Source: Planctomycetota bacterium (GTDB lineage: Bacteria; Planctomycetota; Planctomycetia; JALXBF01). Taken from it: a stretch of DNA of 53,544 nucleotides. The DNA lies in assembly GCA_026991575.1 (NCBI GenBank), contig JALXBF010000114.1, positions 1-53,544 on the forward strand, given 5' to 3'. Position 1 is the first letter of the stretch; each line of letters starts with the position of its first letter. Of this stretch, positions 18,499-25,984 are shown one piece after another. A program made the position numbers and the translations under genes. The notes under the pieces were generated by a model. That model was not told where the DNA came from. It saw only the letters and a program-made list of their open reading frames with translations, and ran no database searches.

Positions 18499-18549
18499 GC
18501 GTGCGAACGGCAGCTAGTCAGAGTTGGTTCCGGCGGGCTCGGTGCGGGA

Positions 18550-18566
18550 GCGGCTTCGGGAGCCGC
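18550..18566. terminator. Weak bidirectional hairpin between convergent genes
   Basis: GCGGCT at 18550-18555 pairs with AGCCGC at 18561-18566 around a five-base loop. It lies between the ATPase gene and the convergent nuclease gene. There is no T-run, so it may only be a weak terminator. Confidence 0.3.
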
Positions 18567-18567
18567 G

Positions 18568-18969
18568 TCAGTCGGAACTGAGCGACTGTTCCAGCACGTG
18601 CTCTTCCACGTAGATCGGCACGCCAAGCGTCACGGCGATCGCGATGGCGTCGCTGGGGCGGCTGTCCACCTCGATCAACTCGCCGTCGCGGCGGATCATG
18701 AGCTTGGCGTAATAGGTATGGTCCCGCAAGTCGTGGATGTAAATGTGCTCCAGTTCGCCGCCCATGCTCTCGATCACGTTCGTGACCAGGTCATGAGTAA
18801 GCGGGCGTGGTGTACGCAGTCCCTTGACCCGTCGATCGATGGACACGGCCTCGAACAGCCCGATCACGATCGGGAAGGTACGTTCTCCGCCCACCTCGCG
18901 CAGGTAGATGATCTGCTGCTCCCAGAGCTCGCTGATCACAATCCGGCAGAGTTCCATCTGGACCGCCAC
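18568..18969 (-). CDS. Bifunctional nuclease family protein (BFN/DUF151)
   Basis: The 133-residue protein matches the BFN/DUF151 family throughout: FPIVIGLFEAVSI near the start, RPLTHDL in the middle and the hallmark EVDSRPSDAIAIAVTLGVPIYV near the end. Family members have been reported to carry DNase and RNase activity, or to serve as small regulatory domains; physiological targets in this group are unknown. A GTG at 18969 is taken as the start because GGGAGA lies 8 bases upstream; ATG at 18957 would shorten the protein by four residues. A TATAAT element lies 60 bases upstream on the same strand. It is probably monocistronic. Confidence 0.88.
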   Translation of the reverse strand: MAVQMELCRIVISELWEQQIIYLREVGGERTFPIVIGLFEAVSIDRRVKGLRTPRPLTHDLVTNVIESMGGELEHIYIHDLRDHTYYAKLMIRRDGELIEVDSRPSDAIAIAVTLGVPIYVEEHVLEQSLSSD

Positions 18970-19028
18970 GACGTGCTCTCCCGCAGTGCGACCACTGCAT
19001 CAGCCATGCGTGCATCTTCTTGTAGGTG

Positions 19029-19034
19029 ATTATA
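19029..19034 (-). promoter_or_regulatory. Candidate -10 element of the bifunctional nuclease gene
   Basis: On the minus strand the sequence is a perfect TATAAT inside an otherwise G+C-rich gap, about 60 bases before the GTG. The -35 position (GCCGAG) does not match, so the call depends on the -10 alone. Confidence 0.35.
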
Positions 19035-19251
19035 AAGCCGACGGGTTCGGACTCGGCGCCACTGGCACTGGCCCGGACGCGTATGCCTGATCGTCTCGAT
19101 GGGCCGACTCGCGCCACCGGGTACGATCGCCCGTACGTCGGAATCGGTCTCGGGGGGGCACATCGGTCGGATCCTCTAGCCAGCCAGGTGAGAACCGAAC
19201 CGGTAACGGTCGTGGCCTGCGCGGTGGCGGAACGAACACGGAACAAGACCG

Positions 19252-19296
19252 AACCGCCCCGTACGGCTGGACCGCGGGAAGGCCTAGGGCGGTTTT
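19252..19296 (+). terminator. Terminator- or attenuator-like hairpin in the leader of the carbohydrate operon
   Basis: AACCGCCC at 19252-19259 is exactly complementary to GGGCGGTT at 19287-19294, with a 27-base loop, and the right arm runs into TTTT C. This is an eight-base-pair stem followed by a short T-run, located about 50 bases before the GTG of the oxidoreductase gene. The long loop weakens the case for a simple terminator. Confidence 0.35.
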
Positions 19297-19319
19297 CGCT
19301 ACGATAACGGGTCGTAGCG
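19297..19319. promoter_or_regulatory. Inverted repeat, candidate operator before the carbohydrate operon
   Basis: CGCTACGA at 19297-19304 and TCGTAGCG at 19312-19319 form a perfect 8-base inverted repeat with a 7-base spacer, 24 bases before the GTG. Its size and symmetry suit a dimeric repressor site; in RNA it would form a stable hairpin close to the ribosome site. No regulator gene is adjacent. Confidence 0.45.
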
Positions 19320-19343
19320 TTTGACCGCATGGAGTGATCACCC

Positions 19344-20465
19344 GTGCCCAAACCACTGAATGAAGTCCGTGTGGGGCTGATCGGAGCCGGAGCGGTTGCC
19401 GGGTACGTGCACGTGCCGGGCCTGCGGGTGGCCGACGCGGCGCGGCTGGTGGCCATTGCCGACGAAGATCGCTCCTTGCTGCAGCGACGTCGGGACCAGT
19501 GGGCTGTGGAGCGGCTCTACACGGATGCGTCGGACCTGATCGCTGATCCTGCCATCGACGCCGTCATCATCGCGACGCCGAACTACTTGCACGCCCCCCT
19601 GGCGGTCGCCGCCGCACGGGCGGGCAAGCACGTGCTGTGCGAGAAGCCGCTGGCGCTTAACCTCGACGAGGCGATCCAGATGGCGCGCGCGGCCCATGAG
19701 GCCGACGTCTGTCACATGACCGCGTTCACGTACCGGTTCGTGCCTGCGATGAGGTTCTTGAAGCACCTGATCGACAGCGGTGAGCTCGGTACCATCCGTC
19801 ACTTTCGCTCGCAACGGTTCCAGGACTGGGCAGAGACAAGCCTCGGCTGGCGGCAATACCGCCGGCTGGCCGGCAGCGGCGAGCTGGCGGACATGGCGTC
19901 TCACCGGATCGACTTCGGCCACTACCTCGTAGGACGCATTGCCGAAGTGTGCAGCGGGCTAAAGCAGTTTGTGCCCCGCGACCGCACGGCCGATGGCCGC
20001 CCGGTACCGCCGTCGGATACGGACGACTGGGTGGCGTTCATCGGTATCTTCGAAACTGGGGCAACGGGGGTCTGGGAGTGCACCAAGCTTGCCAAGGGCC
20101 GCGGCTCGGGCGCCACGGGCCACGATTTCGTCGAGGTCAACGGCAGCCGCGCTTCGGCCATCTATGAGCTGCGCCATCCGTACCGCGTGCTGTTGGGCCG
20201 GGCTGGCGAGTCCTACCGTGAAGTGGCCGTGCCGGACGAGTTTCTGAAGCATCCCCAGGCAAACCGCGATCCGCGGGCTGGCGATCCAGGCCAGGTGTGG
20301 CGGTGGGATGAGGACGTTGAGTTTATCGCAGCAATCCGTTCCGGACGCCTGCCTCAGCCGTCCTTCTTCGACGGCGTACGGTGCCAGGCCGTCATGGATG
20401 CCGTCCTCCAGTCATGGCAAGAGCGCCGCTGGGTGGAAGTGCCTCCGGATCCGTTCGCTAGCTGA
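19344..20465 (+). CDS. Gfo/Idh/MocA family oxidoreductase
   Basis: The 373-residue protein starts with a Rossmann NAD(P) motif (VRVGLIGAGAVAGYVHVPGL), followed by VIIATPNYLHAPLAVAAARAGKHVLCEKPLAL, whose EKP lysine is the usual catalytic/nicotinamide residue. MASHRIDFGHYLVGRI carries the conserved HxxD-type substrate segment. These enzymes oxidise or isomerise sugars, inositols or their amides. Start GTG at 19344 with GGAGTG upstream. The next gene begins 7 bases after the stop and three further genes follow closely, so this heads an operon for an unidentified, probably plant- or polysaccharide-derived sugar. It is cytoplasmic, with no signal peptide. Confidence 0.92.
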   Translation: MPKPLNEVRVGLIGAGAVAGYVHVPGLRVADAARLVAIADEDRSLLQRRRDQWAVERLYTDASDLIADPAIDAVIIATPNYLHAPLAVAAARAGKHVLCEKPLALNLDEAIQMARAAHEADVCHMTAFTYRFVPAMRFLKHLIDSGELGTIRHFRSQRFQDWAETSLGWRQYRRLAGSGELADMASHRIDFGHYLVGRIAEVCSGLKQFVPRDRTADGRPVPPSDTDDWVAFIGIFETGATGVWECTKLAKGRGSGATGHDFVEVNGSRASAIYELRHPYRVLLGRAGESYREVAVPDEFLKHPQANRDPRAGDPGQVWRWDEDVEFIAAIRSGRLPQPSFFDGVRCQAVMDAVLQSWQERRWVEVPPDPFAS

Positions 20466-20472
20466 ACGCGCA

Positions 20473-21294
20473 ATGGCCGTGAAACGCTTCCCGTTCCTAC
20501 AGCATCCGGTACTGCCCGCTTGGGATGGCCACTGCCACCTGAACGGATGCCCGGGCCGTACCCCGACCGAACGAATGCACTGGCTGCTGGAACACGCCGC
20601 TCGGCTGGGCATCGAACGCGTCATCGTCTTCATGGGTTATCCGTTCGTGTATGACCCGGATCCTGCAGAGTTGACGCGTCAGAACGACCAAGTCCTGCAG
20701 GCGCTGGAGCACTGGCACGACCGGGCCCTGGGCTATTGTTACGTGTCGCCCAAGTATCCGGAGGCGAGCATTCGCGAGATCGACCGCTGCGTCCGCGACG
20801 GTCCGATGGTTGGCATCAAGCTCTGGGTAGCGGAGCGGTGTACGAGCCCTGGCACGGCGGAGATCGTCGAGCATCTGAGCCGCTACGGAGGCGTTGTCTT
20901 CCAGCATACGTGGCTGAAGGCGACAGGTAACCTGCCCGGCGAGAGCACTCCCGAGGACCTGGCCGCGCTTGCCCGCCGCTTCCCGCAAGTTCCGTTCATA
21001 TGCGGACACGCGGGGGGGCAGTGGCGGCTCGGGCTACATGCGGTGCGATCCACAGCGAATGTCCTGGTTGAGACCGCGGGAGCTGATCCGGTCGCCGGGT
21101 TTGTGGAGCGAGCCGTGGACGTTGTCGGTGAGCATCGCGTTGTTTATGGCAGCGACGCAGGCGGTCGGTCCTTCGCTTCGCAGCTGGGCAAGGTTTACGG
21201 GGCCCGCCTGAACATGAACCAGAAACGACTCATCCTGCGTGAGAACCTGCGCGCGGTGCTGCGGCCGATCCTGGAGGCAAAGGGACTGGACTGA
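20473..21294 (+). CDS. Amidohydrolase family (amidohydrolase-2) protein
   Basis: The frame is open upstream within the oxidoreductase gene, but the ATG at 20473, 7 bases after its stop, gives a normal 273-residue protein. AWDGHCHLNG at the N-terminus supplies the HxH metal pair; FICGHAGG gives the His of strand 6, and VYGSDAGGRSF the Asp of strand 8, completing an amidohydrolase-2 (PF04909-type) metal site. Members act as hydrolases or decarboxylases on lactones and aromatic acids. With a Gfo/Idh/MocA dehydrogenase upstream, a sugar-lactone hydrolase is a fair guess. No ribosome site is visible, which fits translational coupling. Confidence 0.85.
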   Translation: MAVKRFPFLQHPVLPAWDGHCHLNGCPGRTPTERMHWLLEHAARLGIERVIVFMGYPFVYDPDPAELTRQNDQVLQALEHWHDRALGYCYVSPKYPEASIREIDRCVRDGPMVGIKLWVAERCTSPGTAEIVEHLSRYGGVVFQHTWLKATGNLPGESTPEDLAALARRFPQVPFICGHAGGQWRLGLHAVRSTANVLVETAGADPVAGFVERAVDVVGEHRVVYGSDAGGRSFASQLGKVYGARLNMNQKRLILRENLRAVLRPILEAKGLD

Positions 21295-21361
21295 GCGCGG
21301 TGTCGGCCGACTCATGGCCCACTGCTGCGGTGCCCGCCGTACTTGGCAAGAGTTCGCAACC

Positions 21362-22126
21362 ATGCAGCTGATCGATGTCAACGTCTGGCTCGATTACCCC
21401 TTGCCCGGATACGAAGCCGAAGGAGGGCCGGCTGCCGAGCGGCTCCGCCAGCTCGCCGCAATGGGGATCATCGAATGCTGGGCGGGTAGTTTTGCGGCAC
21501 TGTTTGCGCCCGATCCTGAGCCGGCGAACCGCGAGCTAATCGCTACGTGTGCCGGCTGGCAGCGGCCGCGCGTTCGGCCTGCGGTAACGGTTAACCCGAC
21601 ACTGCCGGAGTTGGACCGCCGGTTCGCTGATCTGGCCCGCGCGGGGGTTCGGATCGTCCGGCTCTACCCGCCGGCGCACGGCTATGACCTTGCGGACGAA
21701 CCGTTCTGGCAGGCCGTCACTCTGGCAGCCAAGCAACGCATGGTGGTTCAGGTGGTATGCTCCGTGGAGGATCGCAGAACGCAGCCTCCGTCGGTAAACT
21801 GGCCCCTGGTTGATCCCACGCCGCTGAAGGCAGCGGCGGCTCGGCTAGCGGCGCCCGTCGTGCTCCTGAATTGTCCCGCTCGCCGCTACGGCGATCTCCT
21901 CCCGGGCGTGCGGAACGTGTTCGTGGACACGGCGATGCAGGAAGGTGCCGGCGTGCTGGCGAGGCTGATCGAACAGATCGGAGCCACGCGACTGTTGTTC
22001 GGCAGCTACTCGCCGGTCTTCTACACCGCCAGCAACCTGCTAAAGCTGATCGAATCACCCCTTCCTGAACGGCACCTTCGGGCCATCGCCTACCACAATG
22101 CCCGCCGATTGCTTCAGTCACAGTGA
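21362..22126 (+). CDS. Second amidohydrolase-like protein of the operon
   Basis: The ATG at 21362 gives 254 residues. The fold pattern follows the previous gene (RPAVTVNPTLPELDRRF, VRIVRLYPPAHGYDL, LLFGSYSPVFY), but the metal residues are largely missing: the N-terminal HxH is replaced by DVNVW, and the strand-8 Asp of GSD is a Tyr in GSYS. It is therefore a diverged amidohydrolase-2 homologue, probably not a conventional metalloenzyme. It may be a partner subunit of, or a pseudoenzyme paralogous to, the protein encoded 67 bases upstream. Such short TIM-barrel pairs occur in several planctomycete sugar operons, as far as I recall. The downstream glycoside hydrolase gene follows after 10 bases. 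Confidence 0.75.
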   Translation: MQLIDVNVWLDYPLPGYEAEGGPAAERLRQLAAMGIIECWAGSFAALFAPDPEPANRELIATCAGWQRPRVRPAVTVNPTLPELDRRFADLARAGVRIVRLYPPAHGYDLADEPFWQAVTLAAKQRMVVQVVCSVEDRRTQPPSVNWPLVDPTPLKAAAARLAAPVVLLNCPARRYGDLLPGVRNVFVDTAMQEGAGVLARLIEQIGATRLLFGSYSPVFYTASNLLKLIESPLPERHLRAIAYHNARRLLQSQ

Positions 22127-22136
22127 GGTGGGTTCG

Positions 22137-24824
22137 ATGTGCCGCACACCGTTCATCGCATCGCAGCATCACCGCTGTCTGCTCGCGGCGTTGATCTTGT
22201 CTCTGGTGAGCGTCAGCAACGGGAACGCTCAGGATGACTATCCGGACCTGTTTCCGTTCGTTCTGCCATGGGACGATGCGTCCGAAGGACCGACCAACTT
22301 GGCTCGATGGAATGCATGGACCGATCGCTCCATGCCCCGCGTACGTGTGACCGAGGATGGTCATTTTGCGATCGGGAATCGGCGAGTCCGCTTCCTGGGA
22401 GTGAACCTTTGCTTTGGAGCATGTTTTCCGCGGAAGTCGGCCGCCGAGAGGATCGCGGCACGCATGGCAAAGTTCGGGATCAACGTCGTGAGGTTCCACC
22501 ACATGGACACACGGAGGTATCCCCACGGGATTATCCGCAGCGACAGTGCTTCCAGCCGCGAGCTCGAGCCGGAAGCGCTTGATCGACTCGACTATCTGAT
22601 CGACTGCCTGGCGCGGCACGGCATCTACACGAACCTGAACCTGCTCGTCGGACGTCGCTTCAACCGACACGATGGCTTGCCGGCTGCCATCGAAGAAGTC
22701 GAGTGGAAGGATCAGCACGTGATCGGTTTCTTCGACGACCGCTTGCTCGCGTTGCAAAAAGAGTATGCCGCGAAACTGCTGCGGCACCGCAATAGGTATC
22801 GTGGCAGACGGTACGCGGAAGACCCGGCGATCGCGTTCGTGGAAATCATCAACGAGAACGGGCTGGTACATGCCTGGCTCGGCGGCCGACTGGACCGGAT
22901 TCCTGAAGAGTTTCTGGGGCTATTGCGTTCGCGCTGGAACGCCTGGTTGCGCCGCCGATATCGGTCCACCACGGAGCTAGTCGCTGCGTGGCGGGTGCGA
23001 AGCGATCCGTTGGGCCGGGAACTGCTGACGGCAACGCGCTGGCTCCTAGAGCGGCACGACGGGGCGCAGGCTGAATCGAGAAGAATCCGCACCAAGGTGG
23101 CGGGACGCTTCATGCCGGCACTGGTGGTTCGGGTATTCCGTCAAGGTACCGCCAACTGGCACATCCAGCTGACACATCCTGGTCTGTCGGTCCAACCGGG
23201 GCGACCGTACACGCTGTGCTTCTGGGGCCGGGCCGATCGGCCTCGCACCGTGCAGTTGGCGGTGCGGCAGGCGCATGCGCCATGGCAGGAGCTGGGCTTC
23301 AGTTCCACCATCGAGCTGGACGCTCAGTGGCGCCCGTACCGGTTCGCCTTTGTGCTGAACCGTGCTGATCCCAACGCGCGGCTCGAACTGAGCGGGCTCA
23401 ATCAAGCGGGGGCCCGGTTCTGGTTTGCTGCCCTTTCGCTCCGCGAAGGTGGCACGGTGGGTTTGCCGCCAACGGCCCGGCTCGAGGATGGTACGGTGCC
23501 ATTGGTGCTACGCAGGCAGCGCGGACAGTTCACACCAGAAGCGCAACGCGACTGGATACGGTTTTTGTGGCAGCTTGAGGATGAGTACTGGCGCGAAATG
23601 GCACGGTTCCTAAGGGAAGATCTTGCCGTCCGGTCGCTGCTAACCGGCACGATCATCGGGTGCAGCACGCCTCACTTGCAAAAGCGTTTCGACTGGATCG
23701 ACACGCACGCCTACTGGCAGCATCCGGTTTTTCCCGAGCGCCCCTGGGATCCGGAGAACTGGTTTGTGCCCAACTTGACCATGGTCAATGACGCCCAGGC
23801 CGGCACACTGTCGCGGCTCGGGCTGCGGCGGATTGCACGCAAGCCGCATGCAGTCAGTGAGTACAACCACCCGGCGCCGAACACGTACTCGGTGGAGGCA
23901 TTCCCATTGCTGGCTGCGTACGCAGCACTTCAGGATTGGGATGCGATCTATGGATTCAACTATGCGTCGCGTGCCGACGATTGGGACAGCCGGGCGATCC
24001 GGGGTTATTTCACCATTGACCAGCACCCCGGCAAGATGGTGACGTTGCCGGTTGCCGCGGCACTGTTTCGGCGGGGCGATGTGCGACCGGCTCGGCAGCG
24101 CGTCCTGGTGGGCTTGTCCGAAAGGCAAGAGCGTGCGTTGCTTGTTGACGCCCGCCCCTGGCAGTTGGTGCACGCCGGCTTGCTTGGCGTCGAGCCGCAG
24201 GCCGTCTTACGGCACCGGGTCCAACTGGATCTGACGGCCGCGGGCGAGCGGGCAGGACAGCTCAGCGGAGCGGCACGCGGCCGGACGGTGCAGGCTGATA
24301 CGGGTGAGCTGCTCTGGGATCGTCGCCGGCCTGACCGTGGCTATGTCCTGGTCAAGACGCGGCGAACGAAGGCAATCATCGGGTTCGCTCCGAAAGCGGT
24401 GGACCTGGACGGCGTACGGATCGAGGCGGTCAGGAGCATGCAGCGCGGCTGGGCTGTCCTTGCGCTGTCGGCCCTGGATGGTGAGCTACCTGATGGCCGT
24501 GGGCCGCGGGGCCCGTTCCGGGCGCTGTTGGTTGCGGTCGGGTTGGTGCAAAACAGGGGGATGCGCTGGGTGGTCGACCCGCGGCATGACCCGCTGCATG
24601 CGAGCCTGGGGCGGCACTGGGGTGGGCCGCCGACATTGGTGGAGGGCATTGAAGGAAGGCTGTCCCTGCCGGCGGCAGCGGGCGCCGGTCGGTATCGCGT
24701 GTACGCCCTCGATGAGCGGGGTGGTTGCCGCGACGCGTTGCCCGTTGACCGGACCGGCGACCGGGTGACTTTTGAGATTGGGCCGGAGCACCGCACGTTA
24801 TGGTACTTGGTCGAGTTGCAGTAG
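22137..24824 (+). CDS. Secreted clan-A glycoside hydrolase-like protein with inserted carbohydrate-binding module
   Basis: The ATG at 22137 follows GAGGTGGG and starts a signal peptide (LLAALILSLVSVSNGNAQ), giving 895 residues. The catalytic barrel has GVNLCFGACFPRK and FGINVVRFHHMD early, EIINENGL with Glu240 as probable acid/base, and, much later, HAVSEYNHPAPN with Glu575 as probable nucleophile, the layout of clan GH-A (GH5/GH42-like). A beta-sandwich insert at about 325-440 (YTLCFWGRAD, FWFAALSLREG) resembles a CBM4/9 module. The C-terminal 250 residues are beta-rich accessory domains. It probably releases the sugar handled by the three upstream gene products. The exact GH family cannot be assigned by eye. 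Confidence 0.8.
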   Translation: MCRTPFIASQHHRCLLAALILSLVSVSNGNAQDDYPDLFPFVLPWDDASEGPTNLARWNAWTDRSMPRVRVTEDGHFAIGNRRVRFLGVNLCFGACFPRKSAAERIAARMAKFGINVVRFHHMDTRRYPHGIIRSDSASSRELEPEALDRLDYLIDCLARHGIYTNLNLLVGRRFNRHDGLPAAIEEVEWKDQHVIGFFDDRLLALQKEYAAKLLRHRNRYRGRRYAEDPAIAFVEIINENGLVHAWLGGRLDRIPEEFLGLLRSRWNAWLRRRYRSTTELVAAWRVRSDPLGRELLTATRWLLERHDGAQAESRRIRTKVAGRFMPALVVRVFRQGTANWHIQLTHPGLSVQPGRPYTLCFWGRADRPRTVQLAVRQAHAPWQELGFSSTIELDAQWRPYRFAFVLNRADPNARLELSGLNQAGARFWFAALSLREGGTVGLPPTARLEDGTVPLVLRRQRGQFTPEAQRDWIRFLWQLEDEYWREMARFLREDLAVRSLLTGTIIGCSTPHLQKRFDWIDTHAYWQHPVFPERPWDPENWFVPNLTMVNDAQAGTLSRLGLRRIARKPHAVSEYNHPAPNTYSVEAFPLLAAYAALQDWDAIYGFNYASRADDWDSRAIRGYFTIDQHPGKMVTLPVAAALFRRGDVRPARQRVLVGLSERQERALLVDARPWQLVHAGLLGVEPQAVLRHRVQLDLTAAGERAGQLSGAARGRTVQADTGELLWDRRRPDRGYVLVKTRRTKAIIGFAPKAVDLDGVRIEAVRSMQRGWAVLALSALDGELPDGRGPRGPFRALLVAVGLVQNRGMRWVVDPRHDPLHASLGRHWGGPPTLVEGIEGRLSLPAAAGAGRYRVYALDERGGCRDALPVDRTGDRVTFEIGPEHRTLWYLVELQ

Positions 24825-24940
24825 CGGCGAAACGAGCCGGTGACAGCTACCGTGGGTTCTTGGCGATGTGGCCTTGTTGCTGCGGCGCACGCGGTGTGGG
24901 CGCTCTACCCCGGTAGCTACCTCCGGTTCCCCTGACGCGG

Positions 24941-25495
24941 TCATCGGCCCGGAATGGGGTTTTCCGGAGCAGTAGTGTTGTCGTTGCGGAGCAAGTCCAG
25001 GTAGGCCACGCCAATCCGCGGCTCCTGGGCCAGTCCGAGCTGCTGCAGCAGGAGTTCGGTTTCCGCACGCGCCTGGGCTACCGCGTCCGGTCCGTCGCCG
25101 ATGGCCGTTTCCAGTTCGATGAACTGCCCCAGACCGTCGACGCGATCTAAGTGGATTCGCGTCCGACGGATAAGGTAGACAGTGCGTGTCTTGCGCACGA
25201 TGCCTTCCAGCGGCAGGCAGCAGAGCAGAACGCGCTTGAGCTGTTCGGGGGTTGCGGTCCGATAACTGTGATACTCAGAGATACGGGCCGCGGGCGTGTC
25301 AGGTCGATGGTACGCGATTAGCTCGGCGGTTGCGGGTGGTTGGATACGGAGTTTCAGGCGGCCCGCCGGTACGGCGAAGAAGTAATCCTCCTGGTGCAGA
25401 TCGGCGGCACGGTGCGCCAGTGAGTCGAGCGTCTGTTGCACGGTCTGGAACTGCTCGTGGCTGAGGCGGATTTTGACTTCGTTGTTGCGTGGCAC
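24941..25495 (-). CDS. CYTH domain protein (class IV adenylate cyclase / thiamine-triphosphatase-like)
   Basis: The 184-residue protein opens with NEVKIRL, a variant of the ExExK signature, and continues with the alternating charged strands of a triphosphate tunnel: RLKLRI, AELIAYHRP, RTRIHLDRVDGLGQFIELE and a final YLDLL. The nearest type is the class IV adenylate cyclase branch. CYTH enzymes cleave or cyclise triphosphates with divalent metal. GTG 25495 lies 7 bases after GGAG. The gene is divergent from the nitrate reductase operon. The first Glu of ExExK is Asn, so activity needs testing. Confidence 0.82.
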   Translation of the reverse strand: MPRNNEVKIRLSHEQFQTVQQTLDSLAHRAADLHQEDYFFAVPAGRLKLRIQPPATAELIAYHRPDTPAARISEYHSYRTATPEQLKRVLLCCLPLEGIVRKTRTVYLIRRTRIHLDRVDGLGQFIELETAIGDGPDAVAQARAETELLLQQLGLAQEPRIGVAYLDLLRNDNTTAPENPIPGR

Positions 25496-25984
25496 TGCAG
25501 CACTCCTGAGTGAGTGTCCTGGCCGAAGCGCCCGTTACGGCGCGCCGCGCGCACGGGTTCCCGCACGGTTCCGTCCTGGACACGGGCGGCCGCAGCGAGT
25601 ATCGTACCGAGAATGCGGTGGGCTGTCAGAGCGTGGTCAGCCGGCGCGCTGCAGAGAACGTCGGCTGTGCTTCTTCGACGCGCGCTGTGCAAGCCGGTGT
25701 GCGGAAGCGAGCCGCGCCGGGATCCCGGACGCAGGCGGCCATCGTGGCCGAGTGCTTGCGGGGGGGCCTGGCGCATGGCCGTGGCGGCGCGTCGGTGGCC
25801 GCAACCGAAGCAGGGGCAATGACCGACGGTCGGCAGGCGCGGACTTGGGCTCGCTGCCCCGCGTGCGGGCTGTTGGAGCGCGAGCGTCCGTTCCTGGTTG
25901 GCACAAAGCTTGCTGTCAGCCCATGTGAGCTTATGTCGGCGGGTTGGGTGTGAGCCTGGTGGGCTGTGCCCCAAGGGAGGCGCC
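25496..25984. other. Divergent region before the nitrate-reductase operon
   Basis: No convincing gene is seen in these 489 bases; a possible 147-codon frame (25510-25953, plus strand) has no recognisable sequence. The promoters of the CYTH gene and of napA must be here, but I found no clean -35/-10 pair and no FNR-type palindrome (TTGAT-N4-ATCAA). Confidence 0.6.

Larger units (their letters stand above)
18970..19343. other. Divergent intergenic region, nuclease and carbohydrate operon
   Basis: No gene is seen in these 374 bases. They hold the TATAAT element for the minus-strand nuclease gene, and near the right end two inverted repeats described separately, which form the leader of the Gfo/Idh/MocA operon. 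Confidence 0.7.

Noticed and set aside
25510-25953. 147-codon frame upstream of napA
   Set aside because: The translated sequence has no hydrophobic core or conserved pattern and no ribosome site; treated as promoter region.
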